Shown: positions 35,257-44,172 of the stretch, in pieces
Layout: each line of letters opens with the position of its first letter
How positions within the stretch are numbered: position 1 is the stretch's first letter
DNA from: Oceanobacillus massiliensis str. N'diop
GTDB lineage: Bacteria > Bacillota > Bacilli > Bacillales > Amphibacillaceae
Assembly (NCBI RefSeq): GCF_000285495.1
Contig: NZ_HE610977.1
Coordinates: forward strand, 412,080 to 476,079
Direction of reading: 5' to 3'
DNA length: 64,000 nt
Notes under the pieces: model-generated
Seen by the model: the letters and a program-made list of their open reading frames with translations, nothing else
Told to the model about the DNA's origin: nothing
The model's database searches: none
Made by a program: the position numbers and the translations under genes

Positions 35257-35340
35257 TTTAGATTTCCCGAAGAAAAACGGACGTTAAAAGTGAGTAACGA
35301 GATTTATTGAATAGTCTTTTACTAATAGAATCAAACAAAA

Positions 35341-35374
35341 AAGTGAACCTAACTCCTTCAAGTTAGGTTCACTT
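35341..35374. terminator. Intrinsic terminator after guaC
   Basis: A 14-bp perfect stem (AAGTGAACCTAACT and its complement) with a 6-nt loop and T-run; A-run on the other side, so bidirectional. Confidence 0.9.
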
Positions 35375-35444
35375 TTTTTGTCACCAAGGCCGGATAGCTT
35401 TATGAATCCCATTATCAAAATTAAGATGCTGCATTTGGTCCCTG

Positions 35445-36905
35445 TTAATGACCGGAAGCATCAGAAAGACCAGCCATCTGATTTTTCAATTGTTTACTTT
35501 CATCGTTTAAGCCAATATAGTTCACTTTAATATCTCTCTGTGCAAATTTCATTTCAATTTTATCTAACACACCAATTGCAGAATCATCCCATAAATGGGC
35601 CATTGTTAAGTCAATGTCAACTTCCTTTATGAAATCATCAAAATTGAATTTACTTGGGAAGTCACTGACAGATGCGAAGAAAAGTTGACCCTCTACATGA
35701 TAAATCTTCTTTTGTTCACGCAGCACAAGTTCTTCAGTCACTTTAATTTTAGATATCTTAGCTGCAAAAAATATGGCACTTAACAATACCCCTGCCAAGA
35801 CTCCAACCGCTAAGTTATGTGTTGCCAGAACAACCGCTACAGTTGTAATCATAACGATAGCATCTGTTTTTGGAATCCTTCCGAGGTTTTTAACAGATGA
35901 CCAGTCAAATGTACTTATCGCTACCATGATCATGACACCTGCTAGTGCAGCAAGAGGAATTTGTACGACCAATCCACCTAATACTACAATCAGGAACATA
36001 AGAAACACTCCTGCTATAAGTACAGACAGACGACCTCTGCCGCCGGATTTAACATTAATAACCGATTGTCCAATCATTGCACAGCCTGCCATCCCGCCAA
36101 AGAAACCAGCCACTATATTTGCAATCCCCTGACCACGGCTCTCTTTATTTTTGTTGCTTTCTGTATCTGTCATATCATCAATAATAGTAGCCGTCAGTAA
36201 AGATTCTACCAACCCTACAATTGCCAACGATAAAGAGTATGGAAGGATAATCATCAAAGTTTCCAGTGAAATTGGGATATCTGGCAGGAAAAATACCGGC
36301 AGTTCTCGGGTAATTGTTCCCATATCGCCAACCGTTCCGATATGCATATTCCCGTATATAACAATACATGTAACCACGACAATTGCCACTAATGTGGATG
36401 GGACGACCTTCGTAATTCTAGGAAATAAGTATATAATTGCCAATGTCAAACCTACCAGAGCATACATGATCCATGATTCGCCTTCAAAGTGTGGCAATTG
36501 GGCTGTAAAAATCAAGATCGCTAAGGCATTTACAAATCCGGTCATTACGGAACGAGGAACAAACTTCATTGCCTTTGCCAGTTTAAAAACGCCAAACAAA
36601 ATCTGAATTACACCTGTTAAAATGGTTGCTGCCAGTAAATATTGCAACCCATGCTCCGCTATCAGATTAACCATAACTAAAGCCATGGCACCAGTTGCTG
36701 CTGAAATCATACCTGGTCTGCCACCAACAAAAGCCATTACCACCGCAATACAAAATGAGGCGTAGAGACCAACCATTGGGTCCACGCCCGCGATAATAGA
36801 GAAGGCAATTGCCTCTGGAATAAGGGCCAAGGCTACCACTATACCTGCCAGTATATCTCCTCTAATATTTCCAAACCACTCCTGTTTTAATTGCTGTACG
36901 TTCAA
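35445..36905 (-). CDS. SulP family anion transporter
   Basis: 486 residues from a TTG at 36905 with GAGGG upstream; the in-frame extension to 36986 has no site. About ten to twelve membrane helices, with SulP hallmarks [53 protein letters not shown] and [21 protein letters not shown] cytoplasmic STAS-like domain occupies the C-terminal 100 residues ([35 protein letters not shown]). Substrate may be sulfate, bicarbonate or another anion; no marker decides. No operon partner. Confidence 0.87.
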   Translation of the reverse strand: MNVQQLKQEWFGNIRGDILAGIVVALALIPEAIAFSIIAGVDPMVGLYASFCIAVVMAFVGGRPGMISAATGAMALVMVNLIAEHGLQYLLAATILTGVIQILFGVFKLAKAMKFVPRSVMTGFVNALAILIFTAQLPHFEGESWIMYALVGLTLAIIYLFPRITKVVPSTLVAIVVVTCIVIYGNMHIGTVGDMGTITRELPVFFLPDIPISLETLMIILPYSLSLAIVGLVESLLTATIIDDMTDTESNKNKESRGQGIANIVAGFFGGMAGCAMIGQSVINVKSGGRGRLSVLIAGVFLMFLIVVLGGLVVQIPLAALAGVMIMVAISTFDWSSVKNLGRIPKTDAIVMITTVAVVLATHNLAVGVLAGVLLSAIFFAAKISKIKVTEELVLREQKKIYHVEGQLFFASVSDFPSKFNFDDFIKEVDIDLTMAHLWDDSAIGVLDKIEMKFAQRDIKVNYIGLNDESKQLKNQMAGLSDASGH

Positions 36906-37217
36906 TTGTGCACCCTCTTTATAGAATTTTATCGTAAAAAATATATAGTAACTTCCGACTCTCACAAAAGTTAAGTTCAAATTCAATAAATCGAATCATA
37001 CCATAGACTTCTTTTAATATAAAACACCATGTATACGTGAACAATCGATATTTCCTGCGAATAACTCCAAATTCCTTTAATTATCTATAATAATTACTAT
37101 TATTGCTGTTTGCACCAAATTATTTTAATATAATAAATCAGAATCAATCGAGCAATGTAAAATCAGTAATGGAGTAATTTCTGATATCGGTAAATGAGAT
37201 AATACAGCCACAAAAAA

Positions 37218-37249
37218 CACCACTTTGACAGCAAATCAAAGCGGTGTGT
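37218..37249 (-). terminator. Intrinsic terminator after the M14 peptidase gene
   Basis: ACACCGCTTTG pairs with CAAAGTGGTGT on the minus strand, with a TTTTTT run. No gene lies in the remaining 36906-37217. Confidence 0.82.
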
Positions 37250-37262
37250 TAATGTATTTAAT

Positions 37263-38303
37263 TTATTCTTCTGGCCTTGTATTCTGATAGGATAATGTAT
37301 CCCAAAAGGAAACATCCTGCTGCTCAATGGATCGGTCAGAGATTGCTTCTGCAGTGGCAGTTAGTGTGTTTACGGTTTGTTTAATCAAATAGCCATTACT
37401 CTTTTGCCCTAGAACATAAGAATCGTAATAGTGATCTGACATACCCCGCATTTCAAATAATAATGTAGAAATGCCATATTCTACTGCAATCCCGTTTCGG
37501 CTGATGGTTTCAGCAGACCCTCCATTATATTTTCCGATATGTCCCCATCCAGTTGCATCGATTTCGTTGAATACGACCGCACCTAACTGTTTGGATTTCT
37601 GGACTAGCGCTGGATCAGCATTTTCTGTAGTTGGATATAGAATTGAGCCGGATACAAGCTCGCCATCCCGCTCACTGCGAGCTCCCTGATGATGCAGGTC
37701 GATCATGTAATCAATATCATATTTTGCTAATACATTGTCATGCAGTGCATTCGTTTCTGGTTGAATCTTATCAACGTGGTCACGATTTAAATCAACCTCA
37801 TTTGCATTATAGCGGGTCAGATGACGTTCACCGTCTGCAATATAATCATCCAAGGAAAAATCAACATCCCCCATTGCTCCATCTGCATTCAGCATGGGTA
37901 CAATCAGAATATTGACACCATCCAATATTCCCTTCGTCTTGCCAGTTCCTAAATGCTTAATGAATTCCAATGTTCCTTCTGTCGTCAGCTGTTCATTTCC
38001 ATGCTGTTGCGTTAAATACAGTATTGTTGGATTATCGAGATTGGTCATATATTTTACCAGATGGATATCTCTTCCCTTTACTGTTTGCCCAATGACTTCC
38101 ACTTCCATCTGATCCTGTTTTAAATCCTGTTTTCGCAGGAAGCTGACCATTTCATCATACGTATGCAAGATGGACGTATTAATCGTTTCATTTCCGCCAT
38201 AACCAGGACCATTCCCCACTGCATTTGCGATTGGGGAGCCAACAGAAATCCCTCCCAAGATAAGTGAGCCTGCTACCGTAAACGTTAAAATTTTTCGTTT
38301 CAT
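37263..38303 (-). CDS. Secreted M14 zinc carboxypeptidase-family protein
   Basis: 346 residues from the ATG at 38303 (GGAGGG six bases upstream; the ATG at 38309 abuts the site). Signal peptide of about 30 residues, then the M14 fold: HGNEQLTTEGTLEF supplies the HxxE zinc pair, YNANEVDLNRDHV the Asn/Arg substrate site and DLHHQGARS the third zinc His; a Glu near VEYGISTLLFEMRG is the expected catalytic Glu. It probably removes residues from peptides or cell-wall fragments outside the cell. Monocistronic with its own terminator. Confidence 0.84.
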   Translation of the reverse strand: MKRKILTFTVAGSLILGGISVGSPIANAVGNGPGYGGNETINTSILHTYDEMVSFLRKQDLKQDQMEVEVIGQTVKGRDIHLVKYMTNLDNPTILYLTQQHGNEQLTTEGTLEFIKHLGTGKTKGILDGVNILIVPMLNADGAMGDVDFSLDDYIADGERHLTRYNANEVDLNRDHVDKIQPETNALHDNVLAKYDIDYMIDLHHQGARSERDGELVSGSILYPTTENADPALVQKSKQLGAVVFNEIDATGWGHIGKYNGGSAETISRNGIAVEYGISTLLFEMRGMSDHYYDSYVLGQKSNGYLIKQTVNTLTATAEAISDRSIEQQDVSFWDTLSYQNTRPEE

Positions 38304-38507
38304 AATCATCCCTCCATTTTTTTAATTTCATAACAGTCATTTTCTGTAAATGCTTGACGAAATCCTGCATAAATTGTAAAAATAAGAGATAATACTCAGA
38401 AAATTAGAGCTTATAAGGAGATAGTCTTGTGACCATTTTACAATAGTTTAAAAAAAGACAGATTTCATTTAAACTTAAGGAAACAATCAAAGGAGCTGAT
38501 CTAATTG

Positions 38508-38843
38508 ATGATTCATTCTATTAATGTAAAAGGAGCTATCGATGGAGAGACACGCTGCAAGCATTATTTCAGCGATAATGACCGGATTGCAATAAAATTC
38601 TACTGCTGCAATGAATATTTCCCTTGCTTTAAATGTCATGAGGAATATGGATGTAGAGAAATGGCTATTTGGCCTGAGAACAAATTTGAAGAAAAGGCTA
38701 TCTTATGTGGTTCATGCGGTGAGGAAATTACAATCCGAGACTATCTAAACAGCGGTTATTCATGCCCTTTATGCCGAAGAGCTTTCAATCCAGGTTGTTC
38801 TACTCATCTTGACCTGTACTTCGAAAAGAAGCCGGCAGATTGA
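38508..38843 (+). CDS. CHY zinc finger protein
   Basis: 111 residues from the ATG at 38508. The CHY zinc-finger pattern is clear: TRCKHY, FYCCNEYFPCFKCHEEYGC, ILCGSCGEEI, YSCPLCRRAFNPGCSTH, with Cys/His pairs in the spacing of the family (about eleven Cys/His). Such small proteins bind several zinc ions; in bacteria their function is unknown, though eukaryotic CHY domains occur in ubiquitin ligases. AAAGGAG is 12 bases upstream. Single gene. Confidence 0.82.
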   Translation: MIHSINVKGAIDGETRCKHYFSDNDRIAIKFYCCNEYFPCFKCHEEYGCREMAIWPENKFEEKAILCGSCGEEITIRDYLNSGYSCPLCRRAFNPGCSTHLDLYFEKKPAD

Positions 38844-38882
38844 ATCTTATAAAACATCGGACTAGGATCTCTGCAAAAAAAC

Positions 38883-38906
38883 GCATATTTCATCATTCGA
38901 ATATGC
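38883..38906 (-). terminator. Intrinsic terminator
   Basis: GCATATT/AATATGC stem with a 10-nt loop and a TTTTTT run on the minus strand, following the small hydrophilic gene at 38946. Confidence 0.65.
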
Positions 38907-38945
38907 GCCTATCCAATTATATTTGAATTCAAATAAAAATGTATC

Positions 38946-39161
38946 TCAATAATCCTCTTGACCATCTTCTTTAATAGAGGCTGCCGGGTCAGTTTCAGCT
39001 TCTTCTTTTCGTTGGAACCCTTTATCTAAATTACCGGCATTTTCAATATCACCAGAAGCTTTATAACCTGCAATTTCCATATTGGAGGTTGTCCCATAAA
39101 GACCCATCCCACCCAATTTCACATTCATCTTTTCTTCTTGCTGCTGCTTTTTCTTATCCAT
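38946..39161 (-). CDS. Small hydrophilic protein, unknown
   Basis: 71 residues from the ATG at 39161, with AGGAGGTGAG upstream. Lys/Gln-rich at the start (MDKKKQQQEEKMNVKLGG), then a glycine-containing stretch with TTSNMEIAGYKASGDIENAG and an acidic end. No family is recognised; length and composition resemble the many small spore or stress proteins of Bacillaceae. It is monocistronic with its own terminator. Confidence 0.55.
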   Translation of the reverse strand: MDKKKQQQEEKMNVKLGGMGLYGTTSNMEIAGYKASGDIENAGNLDKGFQRKEEAETDPAASIKEDGQEDY

Positions 39162-39420
39162 CTTTTTCTCACCTCCTAATCGTAATATAACCAACAGGGA
39201 ACATTATATAGATAAAAATTCCACCATAATACATGGCTTACAATAGTATCTCCAATAAAATATTACATCTAATAAATCAAAACAAAGTACATATATTAAA
39301 TAGTGAGAAGATTTTAATTGAAACAGCGACTATATGGTCAATCATTTAGCCTCTGACTTACAGATCCATGGTTTGTTTTAGATTGAGAAAAGAAAGGGTA
39401 TAGACCACTATAAAGGAGAG

Positions 39421-40137
39421 ATGAAATTGTTATATTACACTTCTCAATTGAAAACTTATAATATTGATGCAACTGACGGTGAGCTTGGTAAGATTAATGA
39501 TTTATATGTAGATGACAGAAATTGGTCCATACGCTACGCGAGTATAGATTCCAGAAAATGGCTTCCAGGAAGGAAGATTCTGTTAGCGCCTTCTTCTTTT
39601 GTCGAAGTGAATGAGGCAGAAAAGAAACTGGCTGTGAAATATGACAAAGAAACAATCAGGAACAGTCCAGATGTATCCGAAAATACGAATGTCTCTGGGG
39701 AGCATCAGCAAAGGATAAACGAATATTATGGCTGGGGAAATTTAGGTGGTAATGTGATGTATGCGGCTGGAGGAGTCTACGCAGGAAATGGTACCCAACC
39801 ACCAACAGCGGAAGAAATCGAACCATTACAAGATGATAAGCCGAACAAAGCGCTAAGGAGCGAAGATGCGTCTATCGGTTTCAGAGTACACGCTAATGGC
39901 GGTAAGCTCGGTACTGTTGCTGACTTCATCTACAATGATAAAACCTGGATGATTGAACATATTATCGTTGAAACCAACAATAGCTTATTAACACCAAAAT
40001 ATTACACGTTCAGTACCGATAAGATTCAGTCTGCAGACTGGCAGGAAGGAGACTTGTATATCGACGAGTCAATCCAGATGATTCAAAATCTGGAACCTTA
40101 TAAAAACAAAGAGGATATCCTTTCTTTCTTGATTTAG
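39421..40137 (+). CDS. Two-PRC-barrel protein
   Basis: 238 residues with two PRC-barrel domains: residues 1-80 (MKLLYYTSQLKTYNIDATDG, ELGKINDLYVDDRNWSIRYA) and residues 140-235 (DASIGFRVHANGGKLGTVAD, FIYNDKTWMIEHIIVETNNS), with a Gly/Asn-rich linker between. PRC-barrel proteins occur in stress and photosynthetic settings; function here unknown. AAAGGAG is only two bases from the ATG at 39421, so a TTG at 39427 (nine bases) could be the true start. A terminator follows at 40266-40302. Confidence 0.75.
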   Translation: MKLLYYTSQLKTYNIDATDGELGKINDLYVDDRNWSIRYASIDSRKWLPGRKILLAPSSFVEVNEAEKKLAVKYDKETIRNSPDVSENTNVSGEHQQRINEYYGWGNLGGNVMYAAGGVYAGNGTQPPTAEEIEPLQDDKPNKALRSEDASIGFRVHANGGKLGTVADFIYNDKTWMIEHIIVETNNSLLTPKYYTFSTDKIQSADWQEGDLYIDESIQMIQNLEPYKNKEDILSFLI

Positions 40138-40265
40138 GTATGTCTTCTTTACTTTATGGATAAGATAATTTCCTAGGTGCGGCATTACCGAAGCAGATTG
40201 AACTTATGCCTTTTCCAAAATTGAATCTAAATAGCAATTCCAGCATCAGCAGAATAATTATTATA

Positions 40266-40302
40266 GAAACCAGGGAAGTTTTTTCCTTCCTGGTTTCTTT
40301 TT
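40266..40302 (+). terminator. Intrinsic terminator after the PRC-barrel gene
   Basis: GAAACCAGGGAAG pairs with CTTCCTGGTTTC around a short T-rich loop, followed by TTTTT. The remaining 40303-40517 shows no gene. Confidence 0.82.
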
Positions 40303-40517
40303 GCATAACTAGAATAAACGATTTGATTAAAGGAAAATGAACAGCACCGTTATTTCACCATTTCGTTTAAAGAATACATATTAACTTCATACAAGTACAG
40401 ATTCATGATTAGTTGTTTCTATTTTTTCCACTTTCCCCTAATTGGGCAAGACTCACTTATGTTCACTCGCATTTGGCAGGCATAGATTATCCCCAATGTC
40501 TAAAGACCTCAAAACAG

Positions 40518-40598
40518 CTATTTCTTTTGGTCTGACAATACCGCAACCAGCAATGACCCAAATGAAATCATCAAAACAAGCGTTTCGAATACTGTCAT
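40518..40598 (-). CDS. Holin-like toxin peptide (26 residues)
   Basis: From an ATG at 40598, with AAGGGGG eight bases upstream, to a TAG at 40518. The peptide starts MTVFETLVLMISFGSLLVAV and ends SDQKK: one membrane helix and a short charged end, as in the 'putative holin-like toxin' family (Hol_Tox) of Firmicutes type I toxin-antitoxin loci. An antisense RNA from the other strand would be the antitoxin; its promoter is not clear. Too short for usual callers. Confidence 0.7.
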   Translation of the reverse strand: MTVFETLVLMISFGSLLVAVLSDQKK

Positions 40599-40819
40599 TG
40601 TCGTTCCCCCTTCCCTTTTTAAGTCAGGAGACACATCGTTTCGCTCATTACAGATTTCACAGTCATTTTTATTAAATGGCATTCGCTTGAAATAGTGTCA
40701 TGATATCGGCATAACGTTTTTGATATGTTAGCGTTATTTTTATTATGTTTCAAGATATGTCGACTCGTGCTTGTCCTATTACATAAATTTACAAAAATAA
40801 AAAAGACTAAGTATATAAC

Positions 40820-41233
40820 TTAATCTTGTTCTAGATAAATGCACTGTTGTAATGGCGGGGAACCAAGCACCAGCCATATTTTGATAAACAATTCCAAGCG
40901 CGGCTGAGAAACATTGTTGAAAATTTTACTAATGTTTGGCGGTTGCATATTCAGCTGTTCAGCAACGTCTTTAATATAAATATTTTTCTGTCGAGCTATT
41001 TCTTTAAATCGATTTTTAATGATTGGCTGTCCATTGCCTAAAAAAGGATTGATTAAATCAAAGTGCCTTATTTGTTCTATTTTATCAATGATACTGCCAA
41101 TGATGAATTCTTCAACCTTGTAATCATCATTCCGATGTTTATCCCGGTGGCGATTAATTAGATTTTCCAGCTCCGTAAATTCTTTTATATGCTCATATGT
41201 CCTGTCATTAAGCTGAATGGTTATTTCTTTCAT
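40820..41233 (-). CDS. XRE-family helix-turn-helix protein
   Basis: 137 residues. The C-terminal half carries a helix-turn-helix (KNRFKEIARQKNIYIKDVAEQ and LNMQPPNISKIFNNVSQPR), followed by an end like that of Cro/CI proteins (ELFIKIWLVLGSPPLQQC). The first 70 residues are hydrophilic helices (MKEITIQLNDRTYEHIKEF). GAGGTG precedes the ATG. No neighbouring target is obvious; the divergent 27-codon frame at 41285 lies close and may share the promoter region. Confidence 0.72.
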   Translation of the reverse strand: MKEITIQLNDRTYEHIKEFTELENLINRHRDKHRNDDYKVEEFIIGSIIDKIEQIRHFDLINPFLGNGQPIIKNRFKEIARQKNIYIKDVAEQLNMQPPNISKIFNNVSQPRLELFIKIWLVLGSPPLQQCIYLEQD

Positions 41234-41284
41234 GTATAAGTCACCTCAGAATTGGAGATTGTATAATTGAAAGGGATGATAAAT

Positions 41285-41368
41285 GTGAAGAATTATCAAC
41301 ATAATGACAAAGATGAAGACGTTATAGAAATTATTCATGAAACATTTGATAAGGGCAGAAACGGTTAG
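41285..41368 (+). CDS. Possible 27-residue ORF
   Basis: GTG start with AAAGGGATG eight bases upstream and a TAG at 41366-41368; acidic peptide (QHNDKDEDVIEIIHETFDKG). A hairpin AGGGGA...TCCCCT follows near 41393-41414. Only the site and the hairpin support it. The rest of 41369-41681 holds no convincing gene. Confidence 0.3.
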   Translation: MKNYQHNDKDEDVIEIIHETFDKGRNG

Positions 41369-41640
41369 TCCTTATTAGTAGGACAAGCCCCAAGGGGATA
41401 ATCAATTCCCCTATTATTTACATATTCTTATTCTCGTCCAAAAATTCCATTTGATTAACTTTAATTGCCTTTTCAATTCGCACAACCGAGAGCCTGGAAA
41501 TTTTATGCAAGCTTTGGAAACATTGATATGTTACTAGCATTGGACTGTGCAGCCATATTTCGAAATACTGATCGTCACTGGAATCGGCTGATGGTCGCGC
41601 TTCGTTTTCTAAAGCAGAATAAAGACAGCCCTTCACCAAA

Positions 41641-41666
41641 AGACAGACCTCCATGGAGGTCTGTCT
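41641..41666. terminator. Perfect 26-bp palindrome, terminator of the lipoprotein gene
   Basis: AGACAGACCTCC and its complement with ATGG-type centre form a 13-bp stem 16 bases after the lipoprotein stop codon, with TTTT on the minus strand. Confidence 0.75.
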
Positions 41667-41681
41667 ATTTGTTAGTAACGA

Positions 41682-41987
41682 TTACTGTTCACTATTCTCT
41701 TCATCTTTAGCATCTGATTCTGCGTTTGGATCATCTGAGCCATCTTCTGATTGATCTTCCTCCACATCACCGCTTGGTTCCTCTGAAGATTCTCCTTCAG
41801 GTGCTTCAGCGGGATCTTCTTCAGGTGTGTCTGACGGTTTCTCTGTTGGTGTTTCTTCACTAGGGGTCTCTGGCGTTTCTACAGGTGGAGTCGGTGATTC
41901 TTCGATTTCTTGCCCGGGGTCATCGCCACAGGCAGCTAGCAAACCGGATGCAAGCAGGATCGTTCCAATCCATTTAAACTTCTTCAT
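41682..41987 (-). CDS. Acidic low-complexity lipoprotein
   Basis: 101 residues from the ATG at 41987 (AAAGGATTG upstream). Lipobox LLAAC with Cys20 after a 19-residue signal (KKFKWIGTILLASGLLAAC), then an almost entirely Pro/Glu/Thr/Ser/Asp region with TPPVETPETPSEETPTEKPS-type repeats. It should be lipid-anchored on the outer face of the membrane and be intrinsically disordered. No domain is present. The acidic composition fits a halotolerant organism. Confidence 0.75.
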   Translation of the reverse strand: MKKFKWIGTILLASGLLAACGDDPGQEIEESPTPPVETPETPSEETPTEKPSDTPEEDPAEAPEGESSEEPSGDVEEDQSEDGSDDPNAESDAKDEENSEQ

Positions 41988-42222
41988 TTTATTCAATCCT
42001 TTCTTTCTAAGATGCCTTATAAAGACTATTTCCAAATTGAACGAACTTAAAACAATGAATTTAGATTCTTAATTCGATGTTTATTTTTATAGAATTTTAC
42101 AAAAATAGAAGCAATCTCAGGCAGGATTTATACTTTTTATAAAGAATATATTATAAACGCGGCAATTTAGAGAAGTGCAGAATAGCTTAACTGATCTGGA
42201 TATTATGAAGGGAGAAGATTGT

Positions 42223-42816
42223 ATGAAAATTAATGACTATCAGCGAAGTTATAGCCTATCCGACATAGCACGCCAGTTAGGTCGGCCACGTACCACTGTG
42301 CAGGAGTGGCGGAATCAATTTAAACAATACCTTCCAACTGTCAGCGGTACAGAGGGGCGGACATTACGTTACGACGAAAAAGCAGTAGCGCTTTTTGAAC
42401 TGATTGCACGGATGAAGGACGCTAATGAACCACCAAGCATGATAGAAAAGGCTTTGACAGGGTCAGTCGAGATCACTACTATCGAGTACGAAGATATAGA
42501 GGAAAATCGTTCGCCTATGTTTGCACAAATGTATGAAGGATTTAAACAATTGGCCGCAGCCCTTGACAAACAACAAGAGCATAATGAACTGATATTGAGA
42601 GAACTGCAGGAGCTGCGACAGGTACAAGCAGCTGATAAGCAAACACATATGGATAACCACCGCGAACTCATGGAAAGATTCGAGCAGCAAAGCTATATAG
42701 ACGAAAGCTTAAAGCAGCGTGACGCCAAGCTATTGGAGACGATGCACGAGCTGCAGAAGAAAAAAGACAAAGAAAATCGGCAAGGACGGCTAATCCCCAA
42801 GTTATTTAGCAAGTGA
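42223..42816 (+). CDS. RacA-like protein: MerR-type helix-turn-helix plus coiled coil (DUF3967)
   Basis: 197 residues from the ATG at 42223 (GGGAG ten bases upstream). An N-terminal MerR-like DNA-binding domain (SLSDIARQLGRPRTTVQEWR then RTLRYDEKAVALFELIARMK) is followed by a long Gln/Glu-rich coiled coil (about 110-190) and a basic C-terminus. This layout is that of RacA-type chromosome-anchoring and DUF3967 proteins. Whether it tethers DNA or regulates genes cannot be told. Monocistronic. Confidence 0.72.
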   Translation: MKINDYQRSYSLSDIARQLGRPRTTVQEWRNQFKQYLPTVSGTEGRTLRYDEKAVALFELIARMKDANEPPSMIEKALTGSVEITTIEYEDIEENRSPMFAQMYEGFKQLAAALDKQQEHNELILRELQELRQVQAADKQTHMDNHRELMERFEQQSYIDESLKQRDAKLLETMHELQKKKDKENRQGRLIPKLFSK

Positions 42817-42872
42817 AGTCTGTAAATCACAATAAACGATACATGAATAAAAGTGATATGGCATCCATATGA

Positions 42873-43097
42873 TTAAGGATTCCTTGATTTTCCTCCTGAA
42901 ATTCCCAAAGAAATCTCCAAAGCATCTAAATAATATTCCTTACGGGACACTGCTGCCAACCGGAACTGAACGAACTGAAATCCTCTTTTGGTCGAGGGAT
43001 GAATCGTTATGATAACTCCATTTCCATACACACCCTTCTTAGTCAAAAATTTTAACAGGATTGACTGGGCTCTCAGCTGAATCCTATTATTTTCCAA
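42873..43097 (-). CDS. Hypothetical 74-residue ORF, uncertain
   Basis: Open frame from a TTG with no ribosome binding site, running to a TAA at 42873. The peptide (ENNRIQLRAQSILLKFLTKK, then GFQFVQFRLAAVSRKEYYLD) resembles nothing I recognise. The base composition looks coding, so it may be the 3' part of a lost gene. Confidence 0.3.
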   Translation of the reverse strand: MENNRIQLRAQSILLKFLTKKGVYGNGVIITIHPSTKRGFQFVQFRLAAVSRKEYYLDALEISLGISGGKSRNP

Positions 43098-43140
43098 TTT
43101 TTAATTTAAGTAATTTGTCGTTTGGCAAGACCTAAAAAAA

Positions 43141-43176
43141 GCTTGCGAAGAACAGATTTCTCCATTCTTCGCAAGC
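43141..43176 (-). terminator. Intrinsic terminator
   Basis: A 12-bp perfect stem (GCTTGCGAAGAA and its complement) with a 12-nt loop and a T-run on the minus strand. Confidence 0.85.
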
Positions 43177-43201
43177 CAAAATAACAGCTAGTAATAGAAA
43201 A

Positions 43202-43459
43202 CTAAAACCAGCCTCCGCAGCGGGAGCATTTTCGGTGGTTATTGTTTTGTTCTTCTGCACCCCTTACATTATTTGTACGCACAACTACCTGATCAGCGTT
43301 TATGACCGGTCTCCTTTGGCTATTGCAATCTCTGCTAGGTGAAGTTTGATTACAGCAGCGTTTTTGATTTTCATTTATGATAATTACTTCATCAGCGCGT
43401 ATCATCACATCATCTACGTTATCTTCTTTTCGACAATTACGGTTACGATATACAGACAT
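43202..43459 (-). CDS. Small Cys/Asn-rich protein, possibly spore coat
   Basis: 85 residues. Two related strands, IRADEVIIINEN (residues 20-31) and INADQVVVRTNN (residues 53-64), look like an internal repeat; the end is Cys-rich (KCSRCGGWF) and Arg/Asn-rich throughout. Such composition is common in spore coat or crust proteins, but no family is recognised. GGGAGGG precedes the ATG. Its own terminator follows. Confidence 0.55.
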   Translation of the reverse strand: MSVYRNRNCRKEDNVDDVMIRADEVIIINENQKRCCNQTSPSRDCNSQRRPVINADQVVVRTNNVRGAEEQNNNHRKCSRCGGWF

Positions 43460-43650
43460 TTACATACCCTCCCTTCTACTTACTACAACATATGTTTATT
43501 AGAGGACAGTGAATAGACAGGAGTATCTGCTTTTCTATAAATGTGCTTTTCAATCTCCTTCCAACACACAGTAATTGTTGAAATTATAGATGTTTACTGT
43601 GGACTGTTTTGGGTATCGTTAGATATACCAGAGAACTGAGGGAGATCGAC

Positions 43651-44058
43651 ATGCATAACTTTTTAATTGGAGCAGCAATCGTATTTATTGGTCTAAATCT
43701 TTATTATTTTTTTGCAAATAAAGACTACCGAAAAAGCCATTTCAGTACGTCTCTATTTCTTAAATTATTTTTTGTCTTATCCGGAATTTTACTAGGTTTT
43801 GCAGTGTTGTATTATGTCCTGTCAACTAGTGATCTCATACTGGTACAAGATTTATCCACCAGAGAACCAATTGACCCCACCTTTTTGAACTTTCTTTATT
43901 TCAGTGGTGAAACGCTCTTTTCCATTGGTTATGGAGATATGCTCCCAATTGGTTCAGCCCGGTTCTTTACTATCATTGAAGCAGCGATTGGTGTCCTCCT
44001 GCCTACAGCATACTTTATGAAATCATTGGATTCGTCAAATGGTTCGGAGGATAACTAG
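43651..44058 (+). CDS. Two-helix potassium channel-type protein
   Basis: 135 residues from the ATG at 43651 (GGGAG seven bases upstream). A first hydrophobic helix (residues 2-22), a second at 38-58, a P-loop with the filter SIGYGD (in FSGETLFSIGYGDMLPIGS), and a final helix. The filter is TVGYGD-like, so potassium selectivity is expected. There is no RCK/TrkA domain. The extra N-terminal helix gives a three-helix topology, which differs slightly from KcsA. Single gene. Confidence 0.8.
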   Translation: MHNFLIGAAIVFIGLNLYYFFANKDYRKSHFSTSLFLKLFFVLSGILLGFAVLYYVLSTSDLILVQDLSTREPIDPTFLNFLYFSGETLFSIGYGDMLPIGSARFFTIIEAAIGVLLPTAYFMKSLDSSNGSEDN

Positions 44059-44120
44059 ATATCAACTTGGTTCGTGTTAAGTTTACAGATACTTATCTTA
44101 AACAACAAAACAGTTTAAAT

Positions 44121-44159
44121 AAAATAGGTACATTTCCTTTTAAGAAATGCACCCATTTT
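44121..44159 (-). terminator. Terminator-like hairpin after the isoprenoid synthase gene
   Basis: AAAATGGGTGCATTTC with GAAATGTACCTATTTT on the minus strand, one bulge, T-rich end. Confidence 0.65.
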
Positions 44160-44172
44160 AAGATATTATTAA

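Noticed and set aside
36151..36606. 151-residue ORF opposite the SulP gene
   Set aside because: Antisense of a membrane protein gene; hydrophilic and repetitive in Thr/Ile as expected from the opposite strand, with no ribosome site.
41418..41654. 78-residue ORF before the lipoprotein gene
   Set aside because: No ribosome binding site, composition not coding-like, and its 5' end covers the terminator palindrome at 41641-41666.
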